Positions 37,481 to 48,499 of a DNA stretch of 64,000 bases are shown in pieces. The position numbers and the translations under genes were made by a program. Below the pieces are notes generated by a model. It made no database searches, was not told where the DNA came from, and worked only from the letters and a program-made list of their open reading frames with translations. This DNA is from Synchiropus splendidus. Taxonomy: Eukaryota; Chordata; Actinopteri; Syngnathiformes; Callionymidae. Position 1 is the first letter of the stretch, and every line of letters starts with the position of its first letter. Where the stretch lies: positions 15,873,501 to 15,937,500 of the forward strand of contig NC_071345.1 in assembly GCF_027744825.2 (NCBI RefSeq), read 5' to 3'.

Positions 37481-39079
37481 TGAAAAAACAAAAAGAAAAT
37501 CCAGGTCGCGCCAGAGATCACCGAGGAGAGATGGATGCTGAATTTGAAGCAAAGGGCTTGTGCAGTTTTATTACTGTTATTTTCATTCATTCATGTTTTT
37601 TTTTATTGTAACCAATCCTCCATGACACCATGGCCATGTTTGATTTTTATGGTTTACTGCTTTGGGATTTCTCCCCGGCCCTCGACATGCTTACGCCAAC
37701 AAAATACACATGGGAGTTGGGGAGGAGGTGGGTTGTGATTCTATGGTGCACAATTGAAATATCTCTTTTCCAAATAACCTGCAACTGGAAAAAATGCTAT
37801 ACCCATTCACTGCTTATTGATTTGTTTCTTTGGAGTTTTGCACAGCAGTTTGTTTTTTTTTTCCACACAGTATGTGTATCATTTCCTCTTGATCACTTGT
37901 GCGAGTGACCTCTGTAGATTACTTTGTTTCAACAAAGATAACTATTGACACGGCAAAAAAGGCAACCTGCAGCTTCATGCCATCTGTGGCCGTTTCCCTC
38001 TGCTATTTATTCATTTAATAATACTATAAGATTCATGATATGAGCAATTAACATCTGCAAATAATTTTATAATTTATTATTTTTATTTTAATTATTTATT
38101 TATTTTTAGTTTATTTTAGAATTTTGAAATCAAGGTTGTATATTTAAAAAAAAAACAGAAAAAGATCTTTGAATATTAAATCCACATCGTTGGAACAGGT
38201 TCACACTTCAATGCTTCAATAGGGTAAATGGGACATTGACTGTCTCTTTTGTTAAAAGATAAAAATAAAAAAAATGGATTTCACATTGTGAAAATGATCA
38301 CGCAATGTGGAGTCAAATGGAGAGTCTCAGCAAAAGAAAATACATTTAAACCTATTATATTATCATCTCATTAAACGTTTGGGAGCTACTCTGTTTAAAA
38401 AAAAGACTACTATGATAACAGATGAAGTAAACAGATACACAAAAAGTATTTATTGTTTTTTTTTAATATTTATTTATTTATTTTATGTACATATGTATTT
38501 TTATACTAGTTGATAAATCTCGTTCATGTATATAAGGCATAAGGTAATTCAAGCATATAAACTCAAAATAATGAATTAAAATAAAATAAATAAAAAACAT
38601 TCAGCAAACATTGGAGTTTTGTTGTTTAAACAAATCTTACCATTCATGTTACCACGTTAAATTACAATGTATAATTATTACAATACTGTGGCATTATGTG
38701 TCATAATGCCACAGTATTACTTTGCAATGAAGAACAGTAATCTTAAATGAATAAAAAAAAAAGTCATAATAATAATTGTGAAATTAGTTTGAAAATAATT
38801 TCATTTATTTTTCGGGTTTTTACGGTTGATGCTTTAAAGCGCTTATACGTCCGTTCTACAGTTTTCTGGAACTCCACCATTCACTTGTAAGGATTTGCAC
38901 TTGCATGGAAGTGAGGATCGGAGATGCACGGAGAGGGCCGGCGCAGGTAGGACTGAGCCACTGATACATCAGCAGGGCTTGAGGGTGAAGGACAAAAAGC
39001 CAGTTTCCTGAGTGAGCTGCGCAGGTCCAGGCAATAACCAGGCCAGATGAGGGGTCAGCGAATGCCACATCATTACATC
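37481..39079. other. No gene seen; strongly AT-rich
   Basis: Low-complexity TTTATTTATTTA tracts at 38085-38110 and 38465-38485. Contains the perfect hairpin at 38682-38718. No gene signal. Confidence 0.5.
38682..38718. repeat. Perfect 17-bp hairpin, 3-nt loop
   Basis: AATACTGTGGCATTATG (38682-38698) and its exact reverse complement (38702-38718) flank TGT. No transposon is recognisable around it. Confidence 0.95.
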
Positions 39080-39760
39080 AGCAGCACAGATCTGGTTTCT
39101 CACCTCTGCTCAATGAGCTAAATCCCACAATTGTGTCCTTTCGTAAGCAACTTTTACGGCCAATCAGGGGGAACGTCCAAGCCCAGGGGTCAGGGGCCAG
39201 GCTGCTGATGGATTATGGGGGTTCTGCGCTTCCCGCCGCTGCTGACAAGCTTTATTGGTTGGGAGGATGAGCTTGTAACCCCTTTATATAATTATTGTAT
39301 TATGGCCAGTGTGCCCCTGCCTCGCTGGCACTTGTCCCTGGATCAATGTGAAGATAATTTCTGAAATGAATAGTTAGTATCGATCCCAGCGCTCAGTGAT
39401 GCCTTATCAGCCAGGTCAGTGAAGATTGTTGTGCCACTGTCGATTATACCTCTGTCATAGACTTTCAATGTATTTATTTTCCGGATGCAGGCAGGGTTCA
39501 AACGGAGCCAACTCAATTTGCAATGGATTTTTGTTCGGACCGTGTTTCTTTTTCTCATCTCGTCTCCCCTCTGCGCTACACAATAAGCAATAAATCACAA
39601 TTGTTTGCGTTTGTATCTCCTGTTTTCCCCTCCGTTGTTAGGTTGACACCTCGGAGTTGGGATGGTCTCCGAGGAATGGGGGAGGGACGGAGGGGAAGCA
39701 GGGTGAGCATCAGCACTTGAACTCTGGCTGAGGGATTGAGTGAGATTCAGTTCAGACAAA
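39080..39760. promoter_or_regulatory. Candidate conserved non-coding block
   Basis: Contains TTTATATAATTATTGTATTA (39283), GACAAGCTTTATTGGTTGGG and CAATAAGCAATAAATCACAA (39580). Repeat-free against an AT-rich background. The enhancer inference rests on composition alone. Confidence 0.32.
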
Positions 39761-40299
39761 GCGTTGACCTTCAGGTGCGCGGTGGATGAAACTGAGGCAG
39801 ATGTGTGTTCTTAATATAGAGTCGCTCGCTTCATCTTCATGTGCAATATTAACTCAGCCATTACCATACTTCAACTGCCACATACTCTTTGGAGGAAGAG
39901 GAAGTTGTTGATGTGAACCACACAATATCTGTGCGCATACGTGTCAAGGACTTTATCTGGACGTGACGTCTCATAATAACTACACCATTGAACATCAGTA
40001 ATGATCTTGAAACAATACTGTTCACTATTGTGATACTGTAGCTAAGCAGTTTCATGGATTCATGTGTGAATGTTGAAAACTTTTTTAGTGGTAGATATAA
40101 TAATTATGGCACAAGAATTAATTGTTACCTCTTTAGTTTTAGTTTTTAGTTTTAGTTTTATGACAACATATAAGAGTACATCATGAAAAGAATATCAATT
40201 TAAATCATTTTGTTTGTGCTAAACTTGCAAGCAACAAACACCAACAAGTGAGTACGAGCAAATATTACAAGACATTTATGAGTCATATAAAAATGAAAA

Positions 40300-40302
<3 letters not shown>
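39761..40302. other. No gene seen; small TTTTAG repeat
   Basis: A (TTTTAG)n-like tract is present at 40130-40160. Otherwise AT-rich. Confidence 0.5.
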
Positions 40303-40395
<93 letters not shown>

Positions 40396-40444
40396 GTTAG
40401 CAATATATATATATATTTAACATTTATATATATAAAATGTTAGC

Positions 40445-40478
<34 letters not shown>
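40303..40478. repeat. Interrupted (AT)n array
   Basis: About 45 AT units, then two copies of ATGTTAGCAAT (near 40394 and 40437) among shorter AT runs, then about 14 further AT units. The duplicated interruption suggests slippage or duplication within the array. Confidence 0.95.
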
Positions 40479-40480
<2 letters not shown>

Positions 40481-40516
40481 TAATGTCATCCAGCTTGTGT
40501 CCTGGATGACATTAGT
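40479..40516. repeat. Perfect 15-bp hairpin, 8-nt loop
   Basis: ACTAATGTCATCCAG (40479-40493) and its exact reverse complement (40502-40516) flank CTTGTGTC, directly abutting the AT array. Confidence 0.95.
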
Positions 40517-41589
40517 TTAGACTCCCGTACGTGGAAGCAAAGAAGCGAGGACAGAGAAAGACGGATCACCGTATAGACTGGATGGCAGAGTGCAACGTTT
40601 TTTTTTTTAAGTACGAGATCAGTTCGGCCGGTCAGTTCGGCTCGAATGGCGACTGACTGGTCATACGTACGTTGGTAACGTGACTGTTAGCAATTGAGTG
40701 TGACACGCTGGATATAATGACAAAGGACAAGGTGATAACAGGATGTTATTTTGTATCTAATTCTTGTCCAGCTCAAACATGTACATGTATACTGTGTGAC
40801 AAACAATAGTTCAATAGTTGGGGCCGTTTCACCCCCCACTTTTAAGTGTCCCGGGAAGTGAAATTCCAATTCATTTGTGTGCGACAGAAAGCAGATGCCG
40901 AGTGGTCGACCCTTGATTCAGTGGTTGTGACGTTATGTTCCCCCGTTTATTTCAGATGGTACAGCTGGCACGATGCATTACAGCCACTTTTGTCGTAGCA
41001 TGCAGAAAAATTACGTCCGTATTTAACCCGATTCAAGTAATCGGGCAATGTGTGCGATGCGAGACATCGCAAAAAACTTTCGATTCACATGTGATTGGTC
41101 CAGCTTGTTTATTCATGGTGACACATTTTATTGAGAGGACGGATGACTGACTAAATGGGCCACATTATAAACTGTGACCTTTGTGAGCGGCCATCATTTA
41201 AAAAAAAAAAAAGGCGGCGATGACTACGAAATGTGCGAAACGAGACGAAAAAAAAAATCGCAGAGGATGAAATGAAGCATTAAATATTCAATGGAAACAA
41301 GGATATTAAGAAGTCTAGATATGTCATGGAACCTATAAAACATGATTTTACATGCATCTTATTTGAATATAAACCATAATAAAACTATTGACAAAACACA
41401 TATGGTAAAAAGGCAATTCATTTTGAATTACCTTTCAAAAAATTTTGAGGATATAATAAAATGACAAAGGAAAAAAAGAAACAAAATTTTTGTCGTGAAT
41501 GTGTTGTATCGACTGTTAAACCGCTATTGGCTAAAATGGAAACAGGATTAAAAAAAAAAAAAAAAAGACAGAAAAATGCTGACTTATCA
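40517..41589. other. No gene seen; possible old transposon debris
   Basis: GC-balanced sequence with no recognisable domain. TTTATTTCAG followed by ATGGT at 40948-40963 looks like a splice acceptor by chance. A-runs lie at 41201-41211, 41251-41260 and 41551-41566. The region leads into a hAT-like end at 41672. Confidence 0.4.
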
Positions 41590-41672
41590 GTTTTAGTCTG
41601 ACCTCCTGAGGGCCACAAAAACACAGGCAAAGGGCCACATACGGCACCCGGGCCACACTTTGCCCAGGTCTG
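41590..41672 (-). mobile_element. hAT-like terminal segment (GGGCAAAGTGTGG type)
   Basis: Read on the minus strand it begins CAGACCTGGGCAAAGTGTGG, then CCCGGGTGCCGTATGTGGCC, the hallmark end of hAT elements that begin CAGxxxTGGGCAAAxT and contain repeated GGCC-type blocks. A second similar end lies at 47561-47585. The opposite end was not found. Confidence 0.55.
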
Positions 41673-42039
41673 GCATACGAGGTGACCGGGCCTGAAACAA
41701 TGCTGTACAGCTGAAGGAGTTCAAGACTGTGTTGTCATGAGGACTGGACTAGACTAGACTAGATGGCCAGCTACCATTATACTATCTCTGATAAAACTGT
41801 GGTCTTAGTTCAGTCCTTTTGTTTTTGCCATCAAACCATCTCATGATGCCTTCTTCTTTTGTCAATGTGGTTTGTCTATCAAGTTCATGGAGTCTTTGTG
41901 CGAGCGCTGCGAGCCCCGCCCCCCCTCCCCCGGTGTCATGTTTGTACTCTTGCCTCCTAAACTGTGAATGACAAGACGTATCCATCAGAGGGCAGAGGCT
42001 CGATTTCAATAGCAGCTCAGGGGGACTCATTCAGAGAAA
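41673..42039. other. No gene seen
   Basis: Contains a short GGACTAGACTAGACTAGATG tandem at 41745-41764 and a C-rich run near 41916-41931. Confidence 0.5.
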
Positions 42040-42600
42040 TGTAATTTACTCACTATTGGTCAGTTTGACCCCTGACCTCAATCACTTGACACGGTTGCCA
42101 TAGAAACCATTGACGGAAGAAGCAAGGAGTCAGATAGCATCATTCCTGGGGCTCATCCACCAGCAGGGCGGAAGAGAAGCCGCCCTCAGCACCCAGGAAA
42201 AGCTGCGTGGCAGGAAAAGGGACATGCAACGTGTTGGCAGCAGAAGGAGAAACCAAGTGGAGCGACATGACTTCATCTGCGGGGGGTTGTTAGCACAGCC
42301 ACGCTTGATCACGACATCATTATCTCAGCGCTGTGATCCGTCATAACTGTCACGCCGACTCGACAGATTAATTACAGCCAATTATTTCACAAGTGTTGCC
42401 ACACAAATGCGTCCTACAGTTACACAGTGCTAATAGCTCAGGGATCAAAGAGAACAAATGACGACCATGCATCATTTCAATTACGCCGCGTGATGGATTC
42501 ATTAAGGCTCTGTCATTTTAAGGCCGCGGGCGCCTCCGTATGATGAGAGATGATCCGAGCGGGATTTGGTTTTTTTTTTCCTTCGGTAATGAGGGAAGTG
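42040..42600. promoter_or_regulatory. Candidate conserved non-coding block
   Basis: Contains CAGATTAATTACAGCCAATT (42364), GCTAATAGCTCAGGGATCAAA and CATTTCAATTACGCCGCG, with TAATTA and CCAAT-type cores in repeat-free DNA. Opposite-strand frames 42110-42346 and 42130-42312 overlap and lack domains. Confidence 0.38.
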
Positions 42601-42813
42601 TTCATGTCAGAATCAGTCAGTTTCACTGGTGAAGTTCAGATGCTGCTGCAATTCTACAAGTCAGCTGTAGGAGGAAAACATTCACCTCACTGACTTCAAA
42701 GGGATTTGACAAAACGATTTCCCATTTTTGTCTGTCGATTATTGTTATTTTTTGGTCGACTTAGATTATTTTGATAATATATATTGACCAGCAAACATGT
42801 GGACGTGGTAAAG

Positions 42814-43153
42814 TACCGTAATTCATACTATCTTGACTATACGATTTTTTTTCACAAGCACAGAACCTTGTGGCTAATACATGGGTTTTTCCGGGCAGAA
42901 CAAGCTTGTTGTATTATTGACTTTAACTGCACTGTTTGCGCCTGTGTGCATTCCTGACCCCAGGTCCGATGTTACCGCAGCTACACGCTGCAGCTGACGC
43001 CTGTGGAGGCGGAGCTCCCGCTCACCAGTGACAGGAATGTGTCCCAATGTCAATAAAAGGCCTATGTTTCATCGGTCTGATGCGATGAGTCTCACTGTAT
43101 CCGCAGCATTTGTGCGGCTTATATTCAGGTGCACTTAGTATCCAGGAAATATA
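42814..43153. mobile_element. Decayed MITE of the 'actataagccgc' type
   Basis: The left end TACCGTAATTCATACTATC with GGTTTTTCCGGGCAGAAC inside, and the right end TGTGCGGCTTATATTCAGGTG followed by TATCCAGGAAATA, resemble a widespread vertebrate non-autonomous family whose ends read like TACCGTAATTTCCGGACTAT and carry GCGGCTTAT blocks. Ends are mutated and no target-site duplication is clear. Length is about 340 bp. Confidence 0.5.
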
Positions 43154-43654
43154 GGGATATTTTTTCTTTTTAAAAGTTAGACATGAGCTGTGGGAACATT
43201 TTCACTGGTCAACAGCATTATGGTAGTGCAAATTCAGGACACGGGATTCACTATCCTGAGTGTGAGTGTAAGTGGTTGACATGTTTTACTTATGCCTGGA
43301 AAGCTGTGTATCATCAAGGGTCCATGTGTAGCGATAGCACTCATTTCTGTGGTTAAGCTAATCCACACCTGGACGTTGCTCGATATTTTTAATGCTTTCG
43401 AAGGAAAAAGAAACAGAAAAAGAACGATTGTGTCCGGAGCTCACAAACACCACGCCGTCTCTTGCTAACCACTTCCCGAGCCGACACATCTTACGACTCC
43501 ACGTCAGGTCCTCGCGTTCAGTGGTGCATTCACTGACCCGAGAATCCGAACCAAATGTTCCCGAAACTCCCCAAAACAGATTAACATCAAAATTAACAAA
43601 AATATATATAGATTTACAGTGTTTGGTTATGTGAATAGTGCTCATTTTCATAAT
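43154..43654. other. No gene seen
   Basis: Mixed DNA. Opposite-strand frames 43358-43651 and 43392-43634 overlap and lack domains. Confidence 0.45.
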
Positions 43655-43790
43655 TTAATGAACTAGTGAGAACCACTAGTTGGGCAATGGTTCTCTAGTT
43701 CACTGGCAGACATCTTGAATCCATCTAGTTAGGATAAACACAATGTGAGCTAGTGAGAATTGTAGCTCTCACTGGTGAACTAGCACCATA
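43655..43790. repeat. Paired short palindromic units (CTAGTGAG)
   Basis: GAACTAGTGAGAACCA (43660-43675) pairs with TGGTTCTCTAGTTC (43688-43701) apart from a 2-nt gap. About 85 bp on, GTGAGCTAGTGAGA is followed by AGCTCTCACTGGTGAACTAG, again a partial inverted pair. Both units share CTAGTGAGAA. Confidence 0.6.
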
Positions 43791-43999
43791 TATAGAGAGT
43801 TTTTGCAGCACACTAGTGTGTGTTTTAACACAATATTCAGTATCAAGGATGTGGGATAAATGTTCCATACTATTTAATATTGTGCGTTTTGCATAGCTGC
43901 TAAATGCTGTGGCAAACTCTCACATGGCACACTGGTTTGATTCCAACTATAAGGTGTCCAAATGTTTGTCTTGCTTGTTTCTACAAGGACACTGAGACA

Positions 44000-44370
44000 C
44001 TTCCAGGCCGGGGAAGAGATATGAACCTAGTCCTGGGTCGACCCCTTGGTCTCCTCTCAGCTGGCTGTGACAGAAACACCTCCAAAGGGAGGCATTCCAG
44101 GGGGCACCCTCATGATGATGCCTGAAACCACCTCAACTGACCCCTGTCAACATGGAGAAGCAGTGGCTCTACTCCAAGTCTCTGCCAAGTAACAGAACTC
44201 CTCACCTTATCTCCAAGAGAGATGCCTGCCACCTGTCGGAGAAAACTCATTTCAGCCACTTGTATCCGGGATCTCGTTCTTTCGGTCATGACCCACAGCT
44301 CATGACCGTAGGTGAGGGTCAGGCTCAGCTCAAGCATGGTACAGCGACTGCAGTACCGCCCCAAGGTCTC
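44000..44370 (-). mobile_element. LINE ORF2 3' fragment, frameshifted
   Basis: The minus strand encodes LTYGHELWVMTERTRSRIQ, then EMSFLRQVAGISLGD, KVRSS, RLGVEPLLLHV and GQLRWF, the segment immediately N-terminal to the RWxGH tail found at 27520-27815. At 44000-44160 the nucleotides still resemble that tail (GAAACACCTCCAAAGGGAGG and CCACCTCAACTG) but the frame is broken. This is a dead, 5'-truncated member of the same family and orientation. Confidence 0.85.
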
Positions 44371-45169
44371 ATTATTATTAGCATTTTTATTCATGTTATA
44401 GTTGGTAGCTGGTTCATTTTGATCTACAAACATTCGAAAGATTTCCCCATTCATTACTCTGACTTGTGGGTGCAGTTAAAAACTAGGATTCAAATAAGTC
44501 GCAGGTCAGGGTTAAATGCATTTGAGGAGGAAGCGAGAGTAACTTTTCTGAAGGATTTACGAAGGAATGAAGGAAAAGAACAAAAGTGCACTTCTCAGAG
44601 GTGCATTTCCAGGCGTCTATCTGGGCGCATGCTTGCTGTATCCATCCACATTGTTGTCAGCAGATCCATCTGCGAATAACTGATGAGCGAAGTATAAGCA
44701 TGTATGTTGAATAAAACATTTAAAAAAAGATGTCAACAAATCTACTCTTGGAGAAAAACCATTAAAATAGTGATGTGTGATTGCCATCACACTTATTTTT
44801 AGAATGACTTTCTACAGTTGAGAACTGACCAAAACACATTTCTAAATCTGTGCCTTTGCTTTGTGGTGGAGAGTGAATACACCGCACCAGCTTTCAGGAC
44901 CGAAACCAGAGAATTTCAGGTTGATCCAGTTCGTCTTTTCAAACCGCTGACCAGCTCTTTGAGCCGGGCTCTCCATCACCTGGAGCATCTTCACATCCAT
45001 CATCTGAAGACAGCTCAGGGGACGTTTCGTCAACTTGTCAATGCTGGATTTTCCAAACTCAGGATATTTATCGACACCAGCTTAAAAGCAAATCGCCATA
45101 TGCAGCACGTTCTTGATCGGAGTGTCCGTTCTTACCTCTAAACTTAACGGCCCGTGGAGAAGATTGAAT
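44371..45169. other. No recognised gene; one unexplained open frame
   Basis: A 107-codon plus-strand frame at 44818-45141 contains SSLSRALHHLEHLHIHHLK and FSKLRIFIDTSLKANRHMQ. I recognise no family. TTTCTACAG just upstream could act as a splice acceptor, but an opposite-strand frame overlaps (44842-45033). Chance is the likelier explanation. Confidence 0.25.
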
Positions 45170-45840
45170 AAGCAGCCAGGGTTTTAAATCTGCTTGTAGT
45201 GACCACCACGATTCTTCTGCCTCCTCTCATGCCTTGTTGACCCCTCAGCGATTGGACGATATATCTACATAGTTGACCCCGCTAATGAAAGTTTGACATT
45301 GATTTCTAAATAGGCTGTGGTGGAGCGTTTTACTGTAGAGCCTGATGTGGCGAGTTTGAAGCTGCAGGCAACGGTTTCCTGCCGCCTAATCCAACTCAAT
45401 ATGGCCGACACACTCACTCTTCATTTGAGCAAACAAAAGCAGCCCATAATGATCAGCCTTGCCATTATGGCCGATTGATTTGATCTGGTCCAGGGCACAG
45501 TGGATTTATTTTCTTTTATGCCCATATGGATGCGCGCCACAGCTTCAATACGTGGCACTAGCATGTGCCTGAATGTGTGCGTGTCCCTCTCCAAACAAAT
45601 GGAGGCGGTTTGGACCCGACTGCCCGCGGCATCGCCCGTCCTTTAATTGCCATTTACATACTGGCAGAATCATTCATTTCTAATTCCCCAATTATTTGTC
45701 ACCCCCTGCTCTCCCCCCTCCCTCTTTTATCTGATGCCTGTGTCAATGTCACGGCCTGTCAGTGCCATCAGACTACGGAGCCCTCGCTGTCAGTCTGTAA
45801 ACTCTTGTCTCTCCCACCGGCGCTCGATAAAAACCTGACT
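45170..45840. promoter_or_regulatory. Candidate conserved non-coding block
   Basis: Contains GCCCATAATGATCAGCCTTG, CCATTATGGCCGATTGATTT and CTTTAATTGCCATTTAC, with repeated CCATTATGG/CATAAT cores, in repeat-free GC-balanced DNA. Frames at 45565-45870 and 45647-45838 lack domains. Confidence 0.36.
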
Positions 45841-46039
45841 CAATTAGAGAAGCTAGTTTTGCACTACTGAAGACTAAAGTATGAAAGAAAATGTTTGTGA
45901 GATATTCAGGTTTTCCTTTGAACTTAAAGAAAATACAGAAACTATAAGTTAGAGCAAAAGGTTTCGAGCTTCCAATCAAAGAACATTGTGCCACTCTCAA
46001 AACAGGAGGACAAGTTTCAAGATGAAAAGTTTCGAAATA

Positions 46040-46753
46040 CAGTGGTACCTCGGTTTTCGAACTTCCCGGAATTTGAACAAATTGGAGTTGGAACAAAAAT
46101 TTCTAGATTTTTTTGCTTCGGATTTCGAACGAAAATCCAGAACTCGAACGCCCGCGAAAAAATCCAGAAAAAACGTGCACGGAGCAATCAGCTGACCCAC
46201 GAGGTGCTTTGTTATTGTGTATAACGCAGCCTCTGTATGCAGACGTGTCCTGTTAGCTACATTTACTGAGTGTTTTTTCTTCATATTGAGGAGTAAAACC
46301 TTTCCTGTCTCCGCACTGGACCGTGGTAGAGTGTCACAGGGGAGGTGCTCGCTCTCCACACCTCCGAGGCTGGAGCTCCAGGGTTTGATGTCCTGTTGTG
46401 GGCTGGAGCCGGGACAGGGATGAGGCGAGTCTGGGACAGAGTTAAGTTACTTGGTTTATGACTTTGTCACAGCCAAACTGCACAGAAGCGCACATTCAGA
46501 GCTGGACACGCACCGGGCACCTCTTCACTTCTGGAGAGACGTCACTCACTCGGCAACCCCTCCCACATGCAGCGGCCACACACATAGAGGAACAGCGCAC
46601 CTGCAGCAGACACTCTACATTCACTCCTACAAAAGACTATTTTAAGGCTTGGAACGCATGATATCTTCTTCGATTCATTGTATTGGGAAAAATCAAGTCA
46701 GATTTCAAACAAATCGCTTCTCGAACGGCCGTCTGGAACGGATTGTACCACTA
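46040..46753 (+). mobile_element. 0.7-kb MITE with pogo/Tigger-like ends, copy C (full length)
   Basis: The element starts CAGTGGTACCTCGGTTTTCG and ends in a GTACCACT inverted copy, with TA on each side (46038-46039 and 46754-46755), so both terminal repeats and a TA target duplication are present. Length is about 714 bp. Near the right end CGAACGGCCGTCTGGAACGG is a mutated inverted form of the CCGTTCCAGAAGGCCGTTCG near the left end of copy A. Frames at 45997-46359, 46217-46423, 46451-46645 and 46458-46661 cross it and resemble no transposase. It is non-autonomous and would rely on a transposase encoded elsewhere. Confidence 0.88.
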
Positions 46754-47560
46754 TATATGATTTTAGTTTCCAGTCTAAAGGGAATTAGAATTCAGGTTTT
46801 AGTTTTACATTGTTCTGAACATCATGACATGAAACATAACAGTCCAACAGAGAAGCTAAATTGACAGCACTTTAGGCAAAGAGTTGAGAAACTGAAACTA
46901 CAGGAAAAACTTTGACTCTCACCGGCAAAGGCAGGGTGAAGCTTCTAAAGGTACCATATGATGTACTGTGACTGCTGTGAAGGGCCATTGAGTGAAAAGA
47001 CAAAGAAATAAAAAGAAACCTTAATATGGTAAGGCATAAAAAAACAACTTTCAAGAGAAGAAAAAGAAAAATCTCAACAGCTATATCTAGGAAAGTATTA
47101 ATTCATGATATTGAGGGCTGCAACTCACAACTATTTTGGCCTCAACCATCTTCGCAAGCAGTCGCGGAGGACTATGTTATGTTAGGATGATGTTATGATG
47201 TGTACGTGTACGTTGTAGCATCATAAATGGTTCTTAAAATTAGGAAAAAAAAAGCTTATTTTTTCCCAATATAAATCAGAAATCTGTCAATGTTCAGTGG
47301 TGAGTGCCTTTTTTAAAAAAAACTATGCAAAACAAATTAATATTCTTTCACTTAAAAAAAAAAAAAAAATAAAAAAAAATAAATAAATAAATAAATTAAA
47401 AAATATATATATATATTATTAATAATATATGTTCAAGGGACAGGAAGTACTCATAAATATTGCAATTCTTGCAGGGAGGTAGAATTTTAGGTTTGAATGT
47501 AGCTGTCAGAACTATTTCTCCATGAACACTTCTGCAGTTTCCCTCTTTGGCCTCTGACTC
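46754..47560. other. No gene seen; A-rich low-complexity tract
   Basis: GGGCTGCAACTCACAACTAT near 47115 resembles a known fish hAT-like end (GGGCTGCAACT) but continues too poorly to call. A- and AAAT-rich tracts lie at 47354-47415. Confidence 0.4.
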
Positions 47561-47585
47561 CTGGTCCACACTTTGCCCAGGACTG
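47561..47585 (-). mobile_element. hAT-like terminal repeat, isolated
   Basis: On the minus strand CAGTCCTGGGCAAAGTGTGG matches the end at 41653-41672 in 18 of 20 positions. The flanking sequence does not extend the match far, so only the terminus is called. Confidence 0.45.
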
Positions 47586-47951
47586 ACTTCAAGTGTCAAA
47601 TACAATGTCTCAGTATAAATATGAATGAATGAATGATTGAATATTTATTTAAATCCCACATCAAACATACATCCTACAACAACTATATTGTCACTAAATT
47701 GATCTACATTATAAACAAAATGCTTTTGTGTTGTTTCTGAAAACAAAACATACTGATATTTCATAAAATAAAAAAGGATTTGATTTAAATCATTTTACCG
47801 ACTACAACTGAATTCCATAAGAGACAACAACAGGCACTTCTTCATGAGTTGGAGCAGAGGTTCCCAATGTATGATCATCTTACTTGAATATTATTGGATG
47901 TTATTGGATCTCAAGACTGAGAAACATCTAAAGATCATCTTCAGCTTAAAG

Positions 47952-48215
47952 GAATCAGAATCAGAATATAATTTATTGCCATGGTCAGTGAGGAGCCCAC
48001 CAACTAGGAAAGTGTTTTGGAATAAAGTGCTGACAAAAAATAAATAAAATAAAATAAAATAAAATAAAACAACAACAAGGCTGTTCATGAATTCAACAGT
48101 CTGACGGCCGAGGGGAAGAAGCGGTTCCTGTGACGGGAGGTTCTGGTCTGGATGGACCGTAGCCTCCTGCCAGAGGGAAGAGGAACAAACAGTCCATGTC
48201 CAGGATGAGAAGGGT
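47952..48215 (-). mobile_element. LINE 3' end with (TCTGAT) tail
   Basis: Read on the minus strand it runs through CCTCTGGCAGGAGGCTACGG and GCTTCTTCCCCTCGGCCGTC, then an A/T-rich pentanucleotide tract (48035-48069), and ends GGCAATAAATTATATTCTGA TTCTGATT, an AATAAA signal followed by a short tandem tail. I know this segment as a very common teleost retrotransposon 3' region. It is 5' truncated with no coding sequence left. The frame at 48093-48293 is incidental. Confidence 0.75.
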
Positions 48216-48499
48216 CAGCTTACATTCATTCATTTTTGGTGTTGTGCATGTTCCCTTCCCAGAAAACCCTAGATGTAAACAGCCCACTGACAAACCCTCT
48301 GAGAACCAAGAACCCCATTTCCAGGGAGCAAATATGATGACAGTGAAGATCAGTGAGGTGGGAGAGAGTGTTCACGTTGTAACTTGACTGTCCGCTAACA
48401 CACGCACAAAAGTTGCGTTGACAATTATGCACATTCCGCTGAGATTCATCAAACCTCCGTGTTGGTGAAATGAGCACGACAAGCGCGGCTTTCACTCAG

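Noticed and set aside
40940..40970. Splice acceptor TTTATTTCAG followed by an open frame
   Set aside because: The downstream frame (40935-41150) shows no domain and no matching donor or exon context.
45997..46661. Several 64-120 codon frames that recur with similar protein sequence at 24.7-25.3 kb, 33.7-34.5 kb and 46.0-46.7 kb
   Set aside because: Similarity between translations follows nucleotide similarity of a MITE; frames occur on both strands and match no transposase.
47112..47160. hAT-like end GGGCTGCAACT
   Set aside because: Similarity is confined to about 20 bp and the continuation is too degraded to support a call.
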